The notes: a model not told the origin generated them from the sequence alone. 64,000 nucleotides of DNA from Nocardioides cremeus (GCF_030518195.1 NZ_JAULSC010000010.1:1-64000), one strand, 5' to 3'; counted from the stretch's first letter, positions 1 through 9,888 are shown. Numbers and translations: made by a program.

Positions 1-90
1 CAACGCGACGACGCCCAGAGCAAGGGCCAAGTCGCTAGACAGAAGATCTTCGACGGCCTCCTCGAGCGCCTCGACCACGACGCGTCATGA
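1..90 (+). pseudogene. C-terminal fragment of an unidentified reading frame
   Basis: Frame 1 is open from the window edge for 29 codons and stops at TGA 88-90. The fragment is charged (many Asp, Lys, Arg) and ends LLERLDHDAS. I do not recognise the family. It sits directly before transposase remnants, so it may be another piece of insertion-sequence debris or the tail of a real gene cut by the window edge. Confidence 0.2.
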
Positions 91-102
91 CACGGGCCTT
101 GA

Positions 103-225
103 CACGATCACCTGCATAAGTACAACAACCGCAGGCTCCACTCGACCCTCGGCAACATCCCGCCCGTCGAGTACGAGCAAGCCCACTACGCTGCTCTCAA
201 CCGAGAGCCGCACCCCGTAGAGGAA
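103..225 (+). pseudogene. IS3-family transposase (orfB) C-terminal remnant
   Basis: After two in-frame stops (TGA 88-90 and 100-102) frame 1 encodes YNNRRLHSTLGNIPPVEYE followed by a tail ending AALNREPHP. This is the typical C-terminal end of IS3-type DDE transposases, where the N-R-R-L-H stretch follows the last catalytic Glu. Only about 40 codons remain and the upstream catalytic core is absent, so this is a dead fragment. It lies next to a second transposase end and a broken gene, which points to repeated insertion and deletion at this place. Confidence 0.6.
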
Positions 226-251
226 CGGCCGAGAACCTCGGGCGCTTCACC

Positions 252-416
252 ATGCTCGAGGGATGGGCCTACGCCCAGCCCTACCTGTCCGAGTCAGAAC
301 GCGCCGCAGCCTTCCCCGGCTTCCGCCACCCCTGCAATCACCACCGAGGCCACACCTTACTGGCCGGCAAGACCCCCGCAGACCGCGTACCCAACCTCCG
401 TGGGGAGAACACCTAG
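252..416 (+). pseudogene. IS481-family transposase C-terminal remnant
   Basis: An open frame of 54 codons ends at TAG 414-416 and reads MLEGWAYAQPY... with FRHPCNHHRGHTLLAGKTP and a GENT terminus. This matches the conserved end of IS481-family integrase-core transposases (W-A-Y, then N-H-H-R-x-H and a final G-x-x-T). No catalytic core precedes it. The ATG at 252 is internal to the ancestral gene, not a real start. The stop codon directly abuts the broken fucose synthase copy, so the remnant probably marks the edge of a past insertion or recombination event. Confidence 0.6.
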
Positions 417-1163
417 ACCGGACGGCGCCGACGTACGTCGCGAGTCGCCGTGGACTTGTCGGGTCGGCCATCTGGCGGCGCATGGAGCGGGACGGCTTCG
501 CGTCGCTGATCGGGCGGAAATCGTCCGAGTTGGACCTACGGGGCCGCGACGCGGTCTTCGCGTTCTTCGACGACGCGCGACCGCGCCATGTCGTCCTGGC
601 GGCTGCCACGGTCGGCGGCATCCTGGCGAACAGCACGTACCCCGTGGACTTCCTCTCCGAGAATCTGCGCATCTAGACCAACATCATGGACGCTGCCCTT
701 GCAGTCGGCGTCGAGCGGCTGCTGTTCCTAGCCTCGTCGTGCATCTCCGAAGTTGGCGGAGCAGCCGATCACGGAGGACTCCCTGCTCACTGGCCACCTC
801 GAGCCTTCGAACGATGGCTACGCGATCGCCAAGATCGCAGGCATCCTCGCGGTGCAGGCCGTCCGGTGACAGCACGGCCTGCCGTGGATCTCGGCGATGC
901 CGACCAACCTGGACGGGCCGGGCGCCCCGACCGGCAGCCACGTGTTGCCGGCGCTGATCCGTCGATACGACGTGACCCAAGTCAGGTTGGACGGTGCCAC
1001 CGAGTGGGACACGTCCAAGCCCGATGGCACCCCGCAAGAGCTGCTCGACGTCACCACGCTGCGTCAGGCCGGGTGGGAAGCGCGCATCGGCCTACGAGAG
1101 GGACTCGAGTTGACGGTGGAGTGGTATCGCGACAACGCCGACCGGCTTCGCGAGGCCGGCTGA
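417..1163 (+). pseudogene. Decayed GDP-L-fucose synthase copy
   Basis: This is a broken paralogue of the intact GDP-L-fucose synthase at 8277-9251, recognisable from its first Rossmann helix ([16 protein letters not shown]) to the C-terminal TGA at 1161-1163. Lesions visible by comparison: a CAG-to-TAG stop at 674-676 (after FLSENLRI), a frameshift around 750 at the SSCIYP position, a TGA at 867-869 (RQHGL region), loss of three residues in the GDNFSPTG loop, and an internal deletion of about 70 codons after PALIRRYD that removes the sugar-binding middle. It cannot make an active enzyme. It lies beside two transposase remnants, so duplication by recombination of the surface-glycan locus is likely. 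Confidence 0.85.
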
Positions 1164-1199
1164 ATGGTGATCGTCTGAACGAGAAGAGGCCGCTCGACT

Positions 1200-2657
1200 T
1201 CAGTAGGCGCCGCGGCTGCTGAGCACCGCGCCGAGCGTCTTAGCGAGGATCGAAATATCCTGAAGCATGGACCAATTGTCGACATAGTAGAGGTCGAGCC
1301 GAATGGCTTCTTCGGCCGTGAGGTCGTTCCGTCCCGAGACCTGCCACAGGCCGGTCATGCCGGGCCGCACGTGCAGGCGACGACTCATCGAGTCGTCATA
1401 TAGAGCGACTTCGCGAGCGACCTGCGGGCGGGGACCGATGAGGCTCATGTGACCAAGCAGCACGTTGAACAACTGAGGAAGCTCGTCGACAGAAAGGCGA
1501 CGCATCCAGCGACCCGGCGGGGTGATGCGAGGGTCGTCCTTCATTTTGAACAGCAGAGCTGATTGCCCCTGCTGCTCTTGCAGTTCGGCCACCATCGACT
1601 CGGCGTTCTGCACCATGGTGCGGAACTTGAAGCATTGGAACTCTCGCCCGTCCTTGCCGATGCGCGTCTGCTTGAAGAAGATCGGCCCACGATCATGCAA
1701 CTTGACCTGAGTGGCGGCCAGCAAGAAGACCGGTGAGAAGGCGAGGATCAGCCCCAGCGAACCGAGGGAGTCGAACAGGCGCTTGCCCCAGCGCGACGCG
1801 TCGGTCCACGTGGGAGGCTCGATGTGCATGAGCGGAAGGCCGCCGACGGGCCGAATCCTGATGCGCTCGTTGGAGATGTCGGTGACGCTCGGGGCGATGA
1901 CGACCTGAATCGACTCGTGCTCCAGGTCCCAGACGGCCTGTCGGAACTGTGAGGACGACCCGACGGCGCCGCCGGTGAAGAAGATCGAATCAGCGCTGTA
2001 GGCCTTGGCCAGCGTCGTCGCCTCATTGGCGTTGCCTACCACCGGCAGCCCGGTGGCTGTCTCTTCGCTGAGGTCGTACTCCGGGGTCAAGGCCCCGATC
2101 ACCTCGTAGCCGAGCCAGGGCTCGCGGGCCAGCACCCGAGCGACCTCGTCGATGTGGGAACGGGAGCCGGCGATCAGGACCCGCTGACGAAGCAGGCCGC
2201 GCCGCCTGGCGCTATGCAGCGCCCGTCTCAGGGCGAAGCGACCGAAAAGCAGGGCAGGAACGCCCAGCCCGTAGGCGAGGATGAAGAAGCCGCGGGAGAG
2301 CTCGAACTTGACCAGATAGCTGCCGACGCCGGTGACCCCGGCCGCCAGCAGGCTTGCGTTGAGCACGCGTCGGTACTCGTCGGTCCCTGCGCCGAAGACG
2401 TCGCGGTGGTAGGCGCCGAGTATCGCCAGCATGGCGATCCATCCGGCGATCATCAGGGGACCGGCAACCGCAAGTTGGCTTTCAACCTGGGCGGACGACG
2501 CAAAGACGTCGAGCTCGCGACGGCCCACGATGGCGACCAGTCCGACGACGGCTACCAACAGTGCGTCGATAAGCAGCGCCGAAGCCGGCAGGTATCGCAG
2601 CAGGCGGTGCGGGGAAGCCGAGGTCAGAGTCTGAGTGTTCTCGGACGTGGTGGTCAC
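1200..2657 (-). CDS. Polyprenyl-phosphate sugar (glycosyl-1-phosphate) transferase
   Basis: An exopolysaccharide-type initiating transferase (WbaP/CpsE-like, about 485 residues) that should move a sugar-1-phosphate from a nucleotide sugar onto undecaprenyl phosphate in the membrane. The N-terminal third has four to five hydrophobic segments, the middle is a Rossmann-like CoA-binding-type domain (VLIAGSRSHIDEV), and the C-terminal third is the catalytic bacterial sugar transferase domain: a membrane helix, then KQTRIGKDGREF, FKFRTM, RPGMTGLWQVSGR and LDLYYVDNWS. I prefer GTG 2657 because GGGGAG lies 5 nt upstream; an in-frame GTG at 2687 has no such site. It fits the gmd/fcl genes further right as part of surface-glycan assembly. 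The sugar is unknown. Confidence 0.85.
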   Translation of the reverse strand: MTTTSENTQTLTSASPHRLLRYLPASALLIDALLVAVVGLVAIVGRRELDVFASSAQVESQLAVAGPLMIAGWIAMLAILGAYHRDVFGAGTDEYRRVLNASLLAAGVTGVGSYLVKFELSRGFFILAYGLGVPALLFGRFALRRALHSARRRGLLRQRVLIAGSRSHIDEVARVLAREPWLGYEVIGALTPEYDLSEETATGLPVVGNANEATTLAKAYSADSIFFTGGAVGSSSQFRQAVWDLEHESIQVVIAPSVTDISNERIRIRPVGGLPLMHIEPPTWTDASRWGKRLFDSLGSLGLILAFSPVFLLAATQVKLHDRGPIFFKQTRIGKDGREFQCFKFRTMVQNAESMVAELQEQQGQSALLFKMKDDPRITPPGRWMRRLSVDELPQLFNVLLGHMSLIGPRPQVAREVALYDDSMSRRLHVRPGMTGLWQVSGRNDLTAEEAIRLDLYYVDNWSMLQDISILAKTLGAVLSSRGAY

Positions 2658-2868
2658 ACAGGCTCCCCATGGTGCTGTTGCCGTCACCGGTCGAGACTGG
2701 CCGGGACCTGGCGGACTTTACCGTGAGGTGCGGGCGCGTTGCATATCTTCGTCGTGAACGGGATGTAAATCCCACAGGTCGCTCATGGATGCAACAAGTC
2801 TCACCCGCCCGTGGCCGCGACCTGGACTCTGGCTGGTCACGACCGGACGGCGCCGTACGCTCACCGCC

Positions 2869-3639
2869 GTGAGCGAGGAGACCCCCGACCTGCAGGTGAC
2901 CCGCACCGACGGAGTGGTGGAGGTGACCTTCGATCGGCCGCATCGCCACAACGCCTTCACCCGCGACATGTACGCGGCGCTCAAGGAGCTCTGCGCCGAG
3001 CTGCGCGAGAGCCCGGACGTGCGGGTGCTGGTCCTGCGTGGCGCCGGGGGCCGCGCGTTCGCGGCCGGCAACGAGATCTCCGACTTCCTCGAGCAGGACC
3101 CGGTCGCCTACGAGGACTGGATCCGCGAGCTGCTCGAGGCGCTCTTCGCGCTGCCCCAGGTGACGATCGCCGCGATCGACGGGGTCTGCGTCGGTGGGGG
3201 ACTGGCCGTGGCCACGCACTGCGACCTGCGGATCGCCTCGGCGGGCTCCCGGTTCGGCTACCCGATCGCCCGCACCCTCGGCAACGCGCTGGCCGCCTCC
3301 ATCGTCTACCGCTGCGCCACCGTCTTCGGCGAGCCGATCACCCGCGAGATGCTGCTGGCCTCGCGGCTCGTCGGCGCCGATCGGGCGTACGCGGTGGGGG
3401 CGCTGATGGCCGTGACCGAGAACCTGGACGCCGAGCTCGCCACCCTGCTCGAGGGGCTGCGTGCCGCCTCGCCGGTGACGCTGCGGGCTACCAAGGGCCA
3501 GCTGCTCGACCGAGCCCGCCGGCTCGAGGCCTCGCCCGCGGGCGACGCCGACCTGTTGCGCGAGGTCTACACGGGCATCGACTTCGCCGAGGGCGTGCGC
3601 GCGTTCCTGGCCAAGGAGAAGCCGGCCTTCGGCTCCTGA
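2869..3639 (+). CDS. Enoyl-CoA hydratase/isomerase (crotonase) family protein
   Basis: A 256-residue crotonase-fold protein. The oxyanion-hole segments are visible: AFAAGNEISDF in the first half and DGVCVGGGLAVATHCDLRIAS in the second, so acyl-CoA binding is expected. The usual hydratase position after the FGYP segment reads IARTLGNA instead of the Glu-containing motif, and no Glu is evident at the second catalytic site. The substrate and reaction are therefore uncertain. GTG 2869 is chosen because the family alignment begins just after it and upstream codons look non-coding. It stands alone between divergent and unrelated genes. Confidence 0.8.
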   Translation: MSEETPDLQVTRTDGVVEVTFDRPHRHNAFTRDMYAALKELCAELRESPDVRVLVLRGAGGRAFAAGNEISDFLEQDPVAYEDWIRELLEALFALPQVTIAAIDGVCVGGGLAVATHCDLRIASAGSRFGYPIARTLGNALAASIVYRCATVFGEPITREMLLASRLVGADRAYAVGALMAVTENLDAELATLLEGLRAASPVTLRATKGQLLDRARRLEASPAGDADLLREVYTGIDFAEGVRAFLAKEKPAFGS

Positions 3640-3697
3640 TCCGAAGCGCGCACCCCACCCTGCGCGATGTGGCAAAGAAGCTGCCTGAGACAGTAAG

Positions 3698-3713
3698 GGC
3701 GCGTCGACGCGCC
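3698..3713. promoter_or_regulatory. 16-bp perfect palindrome upstream of the RibD-like gene
   Basis: GGCGCGTCGACGCGCC is self-complementary over all 16 bases and lies 35 nt before the ATG at 3749. It could be an operator or only a G+C-rich hairpin in the leader. No regulator gene is adjacent. Confidence 0.3.
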
Positions 3714-3748
3714 GGTCGGCGTGCAGCCCTGGGGGATGGAGTAGGCCC

Positions 3749-4438
3749 ATGCGAGTCCTGATCGGTGCTCAGAGCAACGACGACGTCAGTGACGACGACC
3801 TGACGAACCTCTACGCCGCGGAGGCGAGCGCGGCGAAGCCGTGGATGCGCTGCAACATGGTCAGCACCGTCGACGGCTCCGCCACCGGTGCAGCCGGTGA
3901 CTCCGGTTCGATCAACAACGACGCCGACGGCCGGGTCTTCCGGGTGCTCCGCGGTCTCGCCGACGTGATCGTGGTGGGTGCCGGCACCGCCAAGGCCGAG
4001 GCCTACGGACCCGCCGACGTGCCGATCGTGCTGGTCAGCCGCAAGGCGCAGGTGCCCGAGTCGCTGCGCGACGCGCCCGCCGGCTCGGTCTACCTGGCCA
4101 CCTGCTCGCGCTCCGACGGCGTCGACGCTGCCCGCGAGCTGCTCGGCGAGGAGCACGTGCTGACGCTGGGTTCGCACCGCGTCGACCTGGCGCTGCTGAA
4201 GAAGGAGCTCGCCGACCGCGGCTGGGTGCACCAGCTCTGCGAGGGCGGCCCGCACCTGCTGCGCGACCTGGTCTTCCAGGGCTGCGTCGACGAGCTGACC
4301 GCCACCACTGTGCCGCAGATCGTTGGCGGCGGTTATGGCCGGATCACCGAGGGCGCGCCGGTCGAGACCGAGCTCGACCTGACCCTTCTTCTGGAGGACC
4401 ACGGCACGCTGCTCGGACGCTGGCGCGTCAAGAACTGA
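3749..4438 (+). CDS. RibD C-terminal / pyrimidine reductase family protein
   Basis: A 229-residue protein of the dihydrofolate-reductase-like fold found at the C-terminus of RibD. Visible family features are WMRCNMVSTVDGSATG near residue 35 (substrate loop), RVFRVLRGLADVIVVGAGT (NADPH-binding Rossmann element) and CEGGPHLLRDLV near residue 165. Stand-alone actinobacterial members are reductases on riboflavin-type or other NADPH substrates; the substrate here cannot be told. No deaminase domain or other riboflavin gene is nearby. The start ATG 3749 has GGGGGATGGAG upstream at suitable distance. Confidence 0.8.
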   Translation: MRVLIGAQSNDDVSDDDLTNLYAAEASAAKPWMRCNMVSTVDGSATGAAGDSGSINNDADGRVFRVLRGLADVIVVGAGTAKAEAYGPADVPIVLVSRKAQVPESLRDAPAGSVYLATCSRSDGVDAARELLGEEHVLTLGSHRVDLALLKKELADRGWVHQLCEGGPHLLRDLVFQGCVDELTATTVPQIVGGGYGRITEGAPVETELDLTLLLEDHGTLLGRWRVKN

Positions 4439-4505
4439 TCAAGCACACTGACGATCGGCTCCGGACGGTCCTCGGGGGAGCCACCACCTCGACGAGACGG
4501 ACCTC

Positions 4506-7124
4506 ATGACTCGCTCCCGCCTGGCCGTGCTGGCCGCCACTGCGTTGGCCGCCGGCTTGTTGCCCGCACTCACCACCACCGGCTCCGCCGCTGCCGCGCC
4601 CACCACGCTGCGCTCCACGGCCGACGGTGACGACATCTTCTCGGTGCTGCCCGACTTCGAGCCCAGCGGCGACCGGGTGCGCGTCGAGGCCGAGGACTTC
4701 GCCGCCGTGCGGATCGACCTGCAGGCCGCACGGGCCGCGCTGACCAGCGCGCCCAAGCGGGCCGCCGCACGCGGCGAGGTCTTCGAGCTGCCCACGCCCG
4801 AGGGCGAGGCAGAGCGCTTCCGCGTGCACCGCACCACCGTGATGGAGCCGGCGCTGGCCGCCGCCCACCCCGAGCTGCGCAGCTACGCCGGGCAGTCGCT
4901 CGACACCCCCGGACGCAGCGTCGTGCTCGACGTGACCCCGCTGGGCCTGCACGCCTCGGTGCGCGGCCCGGGCGGTGACTACCTGGTCGACCCGGCGTAC
5001 GACAAGGCCGGCACGACCGCCCACCTGAGCTACTACGCCAAGGACGCCGCCGCCCCGGTGCCCGACCTGCTCGAGCAGGAAGAGCCCCGCGAGATCGCGT
5101 CCCGCGTCGGCACCGACAACGCCGACCCCGAGGCCGGCGAGCTGGTCACCCGCCGGACCTACCGGATCGCGATCGCCAACGACCCGTCGTACGCGGACTA
5201 CTTCGGCACCGACAACGTCCTGGCCGAGAAGTTCACGCTGATCAACCGGGTCAACCAAGTCTACAACGACGACCTCGGCATCCGGATGGTGCTCATCGAC
5301 GGCACCGAGGACCTGAACTTCGACACCGCGGCCAAGGCGCAGGGTGCCGACGGCCCCTGCGGTTCCGCGCCCTGCTTCGACCCGCCGGTCGGCGACGACC
5401 CGGAGGCCGACGACTACGTGCCCGGGATGCTGGAGTTCTGCAGCCCCGGCGCGCTGGGGCGGATGCGCACCGTGCTCGGCCAGGTCGTGGGCGCCGACGC
5501 CTACGACGTGGGCCACCTGGTGCTCGGCGTCAACGGCGGCGGTGTCGCCTACCTCGGCGTCGTGGGTCAGGACTACTCCTCGGGCGGTTGCACGGGGCTG
5601 CCCGAGCCGCGCGGCGACTTCTTCGCCATCGACTACGTGGCCCACGAGATCGGCCACCAGTTCGCGGCCAACCACACCTTCAACGGCACCCAGGGCGCCT
5701 GTGGCGGCAACATCGCCGACGCCTCGGTCGAGCCCGGCTCCGGCTCCTCGGTGATGGCCTACGCCGGCATCTGCGGCACCGACGACCTGCAGCCGCACAC
5801 CGACCCCTACTTCTCGCAGCTCACAGTCGAGGAGGTCACCTCGTTCGTGACCGAGCGGGTGCGCAGCGGCTACGAGGTGCAGACGGTCTCGCTGCGGGAC
5901 TTCGACAGCCCGGGCGACAGCCTCGAGATCAGCTTCGGCGACGAGTCGCGCACCGTGACCCGTGGCGAGAACTACAACCGCGCCGGCGTCGAGGCGGCTG
6001 TCGAGGCCGTCACCGACGTGGACGTGCGGATCGCTCGTTGGGGCTACGACGCCTATGGCGACTTCAGCCAGGCCATCGCCAACCCCGGGGTGCCCAGCGA
6101 AGCCGGCTTCCAGGTGATCTTCAACGACGAGCTCGACCCCTACGGCAGCGGCAACGGCGAGCGCAAGAACTACACCTCGCTGGCCGTGACCGGCAGCGCG
6201 GGCGTGACCGCCTTCGTCGGCGAGACCGCCAAGGGTGGCCCTGCTGCCAACCGGGGCGACCAGATCGCGGTGACCGCCAACCACAAGCCGGTCGTCAAGG
6301 CCGGGCGCAACCGGGTCATCCCGGCACGCACCCCCTTCGAGCTCTCCGGACGGGCCACCGACGAGGACGGCGACGACCTGACCTTCCTGTGGGAGCAGGA
6401 CAACACGGGCCTGGGCACCGCGCTTACCAGCAACCGCAAGATCTTCGGCCCGCTCTTCCGAGTGTTCAGCGACAACGCGGTCGTCACCAACGAGGCGGCG
6501 CTGCTCAGCCCCTCGCCCGGCCAGAACAGCGCCGACAGCAGCGCCAAGCGCAGCTTCCCCGACCTGCGCCAGGTGATGCGCGGCGCCACCAACGCCAAGA
6601 CGGGCGCCTGCCCGACGCCTCGCATCGACACCGAGGAGGAGGAAGAGGCCAAGACCGTCATCGTCACCGACCGCGAGCTGGACTGCTTCTCGGAGTTCCT
6701 GCCCACCCGCGACTACCGCGGCACCGCGTCGGAGAACAACCACAAGCTGGTCTTCCGGCTCACCGCCCGCGACGGCTTCACCGAGGGCGGCGGCAGTTCC
6801 TACGACGACGTCAAGCTGCGGATGAAGAAGAAGGCCGGCCCGTTCCTGGTCAAGACCCAGGACGACGGCCGGGCCCTCCAGGGCGGCAAGAAGGTGCGCG
6901 TGGCCTGGGACGTCGCCCGCACCCGTTCGCTGGCCAAGAACGTGCGCGTCAAGCTCACCACCGACGGTGGCGAGACCTGGAGCAACGTCGCTCGCAAGAC
7001 GAAGAACGACGGTGCTGTGCGGGTCCGGTTGCCGAAGGTCACCTCCGACGACGCGTGGTTCAAGATCGAGGCGCTCGGCAACGTCTTCTACGACACCAAC
7101 GACGAGGCGTTCTCGATCAAGTAG
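4506..7124 (+). CDS. Secreted reprolysin-like zinc metalloprotease
   Basis: An 872-residue secreted protease. A signal peptide (hydrophobic core residues 7-30, AAAAP end) is followed by a propeptide-like region to about residue 200, then a metzincin catalytic domain. The zinc site is [11 protein letters not shown] (His380, Glu381, His384, His390), with a Met-turn at SVMAYA about 35 residues later. This fits M12B/reprolysin-like bacterial enzymes. The C-terminal part (from about residue 590, HKPVVKAG) is Ig-like with an extended acidic insertion (Glu run near 700) and a Lys-rich last domain, probably for wall or substrate binding. It is monocistronic, with a hairpin terminator overlapping its stop codon. 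Confidence 0.85.
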   Translation: MTRSRLAVLAATALAAGLLPALTTTGSAAAAPTTLRSTADGDDIFSVLPDFEPSGDRVRVEAEDFAAVRIDLQAARAALTSAPKRAAARGEVFELPTPEGEAERFRVHRTTVMEPALAAAHPELRSYAGQSLDTPGRSVVLDVTPLGLHASVRGPGGDYLVDPAYDKAGTTAHLSYYAKDAAAPVPDLLEQEEPREIASRVGTDNADPEAGELVTRRTYRIAIANDPSYADYFGTDNVLAEKFTLINRVNQVYNDDLGIRMVLIDGTEDLNFDTAAKAQGADGPCGSAPCFDPPVGDDPEADDYVPGMLEFCSPGALGRMRTVLGQVVGADAYDVGHLVLGVNGGGVAYLGVVGQDYSSGGCTGLPEPRGDFFAIDYVAHEIGHQFAANHTFNGTQGACGGNIADASVEPGSGSSVMAYAGICGTDDLQPHTDPYFSQLTVEEVTSFVTERVRSGYEVQTVSLRDFDSPGDSLEISFGDESRTVTRGENYNRAGVEAAVEAVTDVDVRIARWGYDAYGDFSQAIANPGVPSEAGFQVIFNDELDPYGSGNGERKNYTSLAVTGSAGVTAFVGETAKGGPAANRGDQIAVTANHKPVVKAGRNRVIPARTPFELSGRATDEDGDDLTFLWEQDNTGLGTALTSNRKIFGPLFRVFSDNAVVTNEAALLSPSPGQNSADSSAKRSFPDLRQVMRGATNAKTGACPTPRIDTEEEEEAKTVIVTDRELDCFSEFLPTRDYRGTASENNHKLVFRLTARDGFTEGGGSSYDDVKLRMKKKAGPFLVKTQDDGRALQGGKKVRVAWDVARTRSLAKNVRVKLTTDGGETWSNVARKTKNDGAVRVRLPKVTSDDAWFKIEALGNVFYDTNDEAFSIK

Positions 7125-7147
7125 GGGCCGCCAGTGACGGCCCTTAC
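7121..7147 (+). terminator. Hairpin overlapping the metalloprotease stop codon
   Basis: GTAGGGGCCG pairs with CGGCCCTTAC across a 7-nt loop (one G-U pair). The left arm contains the TAG stop codon (7122-7124) of the metalloprotease. There is no T-run, as usual for actinobacterial terminators. Confidence 0.5.
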
Positions 7148-7234
7148 ACATCGGCCCAGCGGCGCCATCACAAAGAGGAGTCGCGGCGAGGGACGCGATA
7201 CCGTCGCGCCACCAACACAAAGCAAAGGATCACC

Positions 7235-8284
7235 ATGCGGGCACTGATCACCGGCATCACCGGCCAGGACGGCTCCTACCTCGCCGAGCTCCTGCTGGGC
7301 AAGGGGTACGAGGTGCACGGCCTCATCCGCCGTGCCTCCACGTTCAACACCGGGCGCATCGACCACCTCTACCAGGACCCCCACGCCGAGGGCGCCAAGC
7401 TCTTCCTGCACTACGGCGACCTCTCCGACGGTGCTCGACTGGTGACGCTGCTGCACCAGATCAACCCCGACGAGGTCTACAACCTGGGCGCCCAGTCGCA
7501 CGTGCGGGTGAGCTTCGACGAGCCCGAGCACACCGGCGACACCACCGGCATCGGCGCCATGCGCCTGCTGGAGGCGGTGCGCCTGGCCGGGGTCGACTGC
7601 AAGTACTACCAGGCGTCCAGCTCGGAGATGTTCGGCGCGACCCCGCCGCCGCAGAACGAGGAGACCCCGTTCTACCCCCGCTCGCCCTACGGGGCGGCGA
7701 AGGCCTACGCCTACTGGGTGACGCGGAACTACCGCGAGGGCTACGGGATGTACGCCACCAACGGCATCCTCTTCAACCACGAGTCGCCCCGTCGCGGCGA
7801 GACCTTCGTGACCCGCAAGATCACCCGGGCCGTGGCGCGCATCAAGGCCGGTCTCGACCAGCACGTCTACCTCGGCAACCTCGACGCGATCCGTGACTGG
7901 GGCTACGCGCCCGAGTACGTCGAGGGCATGTGGCGGATGCTGCAGGCCGACGAGCCCGACGACTTCGTCCTCGCGACCGGTGGCAACTTCACGGTGCGCG
8001 ACTTCGTGGCCACCGCGTTCGAGCACGCGGGGATGGACTGGGAGAAGTACGTGCGTTTCGACGAGCGCTACCTGCGCCCCACCGAGGTCGACGCCCTGGT
8101 CGGCGATGCGTCGAAGGCGTACGAGAAGCTTGGCTGGAAGGCCGAGGTGCAGACCGACGAGCTGGCGCGCATCATGGTCGACGCCGACATCGAGGCGCTC
8201 GAGCACGAGGGTCGGCCCTGGTACGACAAGGTCGGCCTCCCCAACTGGCCGGTGGTGGGTGCTCCCGGGATCACCGGTGTCTGA
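7235..8284 (+). CDS. gmd: GDP-mannose 4,6-dehydratase
   Basis: Converts GDP-D-mannose to GDP-4-keto-6-deoxy-D-mannose, the first step of GDP-L-fucose synthesis. The 349-residue length is normal for the family. An NADP-binding [12 protein letters not shown] is at residues 6-17, and the SDR catalytic set is visible as SSSEMFG and YGAAK (Tyr and Lys), with [15 protein letters not shown] in the substrate-binding half. It overlaps the downstream fucose synthase by 8 bp, so the two are co-transcribed and work in sequence. The 110-nt leader holds two Shine-Dalgarno-like stretches; the one before the ATG is AAAGGA. Confidence 0.95.
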   Translation: MRALITGITGQDGSYLAELLLGKGYEVHGLIRRASTFNTGRIDHLYQDPHAEGAKLFLHYGDLSDGARLVTLLHQINPDEVYNLGAQSHVRVSFDEPEHTGDTTGIGAMRLLEAVRLAGVDCKYYQASSSEMFGATPPPQNEETPFYPRSPYGAAKAYAYWVTRNYREGYGMYATNGILFNHESPRRGETFVTRKITRAVARIKAGLDQHVYLGNLDAIRDWGYAPEYVEGMWRMLQADEPDDFVLATGGNFTVRDFVATAFEHAGMDWEKYVRFDERYLRPTEVDALVGDASKAYEKLGWKAEVQTDELARIMVDADIEALEHEGRPWYDKVGLPNWPVVGAPGITGV

Positions 8285-9251
8285 GGCGACCATCGTGGGG
8301 CCCCTGGACCGAACCCGGCGGACCTACATCGCTGGCCACCGCGGGCTGGTGGGTTCGGCGATCTGGCGGCGCATGGAGCGTGCCGGTTTCGATTCGCTGG
8401 TCGGGCGTTCCTCGGCTGAACTCGACCTGCGCGACCGCAACGCCGTCTTCGAGTTCTTCGCCGCTGAGCGCCCGGAGTACGTGGTGCTGGCCGCGGCCAA
8501 GGTGGGCGGCATCCTGGCCAACAACACCTACCCGGTGGAGTTCCTCTCCGAGAACCTCCGCATCCAGACCAACGTCATGGACGCCGCACTGGAGGTCGGG
8601 GTCGAGCGGCTGCTGTTCCTGGGCTCGTCGTGCATCTACCCCAAGCACGCTGCCCAGCCCATCACCGAGGACTCGCTGCTGACCGGGCACCTGGAGCCGA
8701 CCAACGACGCCTACGCCATCGCCAAGATCGCCGGCATCCTCGGCGTGCAGGCAGTGCGACGTCAGCACGGCCTGCCGTGGATCTCCGCGATGCCGACGAA
8801 CCTCTACGGGCCAGGGGACAACTTCTCACCCACCGGCAGCCACGTGCTGCCCGCGCTGATCCGCCGCTACGACGAGGCTGTGCAGAGCGGAGCCGACACC
8901 GTCACCAACTGGGGCACCGGCTCCCCGCGCCGCGAGTTCCTCCACGTCGACGACATGGCGGACGCCTGCCTGTTCCTGCTCGACCACTACGACGGCCCCG
9001 ACCAGGTCAACGTGGGCACCGGCCGGGACGTCACGATCAAGGAGATCGCCGAGACCATCGCCGCCGTGACGGGGTTCGAGGGTCGCACTGAATGGGACAC
9101 CTCGAAGCCCGACGGGACGCCCCAGAAGCTCCTGGACGTCACGAAGCTCCGCAAGGCCGGCTGGGAGGCCCAGATCGGGCTGCGTGAGGGTCTCGAAGCC
9201 ACCGTTCGCTGGTACCGCGAGAACGTCGATGCCGTCCGAGAGGCTGGCTGA
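8277..9251 (+). CDS. fcl: GDP-L-fucose synthase
   Basis: The epimerase-reductase that turns GDP-4-keto-6-deoxymannose into GDP-L-fucose with NADPH. The protein is about 324 residues, with Rossmann motif [16 protein letters not shown] near the start, [17 protein letters not shown] and the catalytic Tyr/Lys in NDAYAIAK, and the family segments [10 protein letters not shown] and [12 protein letters not shown]. It begins at GTG 8277 inside the end of gmd; an alternative GTG is at 8295. A decayed copy of the same gene is at 417-1163. GDP-fucose made here is probably used by surface glycosyltransferases outside the window. Confidence 0.95.
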   Translation: MSEATIVGPLDRTRRTYIAGHRGLVGSAIWRRMERAGFDSLVGRSSAELDLRDRNAVFEFFAAERPEYVVLAAAKVGGILANNTYPVEFLSENLRIQTNVMDAALEVGVERLLFLGSSCIYPKHAAQPITEDSLLTGHLEPTNDAYAIAKIAGILGVQAVRRQHGLPWISAMPTNLYGPGDNFSPTGSHVLPALIRRYDEAVQSGADTVTNWGTGSPRREFLHVDDMADACLFLLDHYDGPDQVNVGTGRDVTIKEIAETIAAVTGFEGRTEWDTSKPDGTPQKLLDVTKLRKAGWEAQIGLREGLEATVRWYRENVDAVREAG

Positions 9252-9275
9252 CCCTCGCCTGTCTAGGCTGGCTGC

Positions 9276-9854
9276 ATGAGCAGCTCGACGGCGACTTCGA
9301 AGCGAAGCACGTGGCCCACCGCGGCTTTCGCAGCGGTGGGCTTCGTGGCTTTGCTGTGGGTCGTCGAGATCGCCGACCAGCTCACGCCCGGTGCCACGCT
9401 CGACGACAACGGCATCCGCCCGCGTACCGACGAGGGCCTCGTCGGGGTGCTGCTGGCACCCCTGCTGCACGGCGGCTGGCCGCACCTGGTCAGCAACTCT
9501 GGGCTCGCGCTGCTGCTGTTCTTCCTGGTGCTGGTTGGCGACGTGCGACGAGGTCTCCTGGCCACCGGCATCGTGTGGGTGGTGGCCGGCCTCGGCACGT
9601 GGCTGGTCGCCGGCTCCGGCACCAGTCACATCGGCGCCTCTGGGCTGGTCTTCGGGTGGTTGACCTACCTGGTCCTGCGTGGCTTCTTCGCCAGGCGGCC
9701 CGGGCAGATCGTGCTCGGCATCGTGCTGTTCCTGATGTACGGCTCGATCCTGTGGGGCGTGCTGCCTGGGCAACCCGGCATCTCCTGGCAGGGGCACCTC
9801 TTCGGTGCCATCGGTGGCGTGCTCGCGGCGCGGTTGACGGCCCGGCCTCGCTAG
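9276..9854 (+). CDS. Rhomboid-family intramembrane serine protease
   Basis: A 192-residue membrane protein with about six hydrophobic helices. Rhomboid hallmarks are HGGWPHLVSN (the H-x-x-x-N oxyanion element), the active serine in HIGASGLVFGW, and the catalytic His in WQGHLFGAIGG in the last helix. It should cleave membrane proteins within the bilayer; substrates are unknown. A -10-like TAGGCT (9264-9269) lies 6 nt before the ATG, so the transcript is probably leaderless. It converges on the zinc-ribbon gene with only 34 nt between them. Confidence 0.85.
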   Translation: MSSSTATSKRSTWPTAAFAAVGFVALLWVVEIADQLTPGATLDDNGIRPRTDEGLVGVLLAPLLHGGWPHLVSNSGLALLLFFLVLVGDVRRGLLATGIVWVVAGLGTWLVAGSGTSHIGASGLVFGWLTYLVLRGFFARRPGQIVLGIVLFLMYGSILWGVLPGQPGISWQGHLFGAIGGVLAARLTARPR

Positions 9855-9888
9855 CTCTGTCTGTCGGCTGCCTGTCGGCTGCGCTTCC

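Noticed and set aside
1-416. An active insertion sequence
   Set aside because: Only C-terminal transposase ends of two different families remain; catalytic domains and terminal inverted repeats are not visible.
4428-7220. Long open frame on the minus strand opposite the metalloprotease
   Set aside because: It is a GC-codon shadow: the plus-strand frame has a signal peptide, zinc motif and family order, while the opposite translation is low-complexity Val/Gly/Arg with no motif.
5588-7234. Apparent long N-terminal extension of gmd
   Set aside because: The frame runs open through another gene by GC bias. GDP-mannose dehydratase begins at ATG 7235 with its NADP-binding motif and a ribosome binding site.
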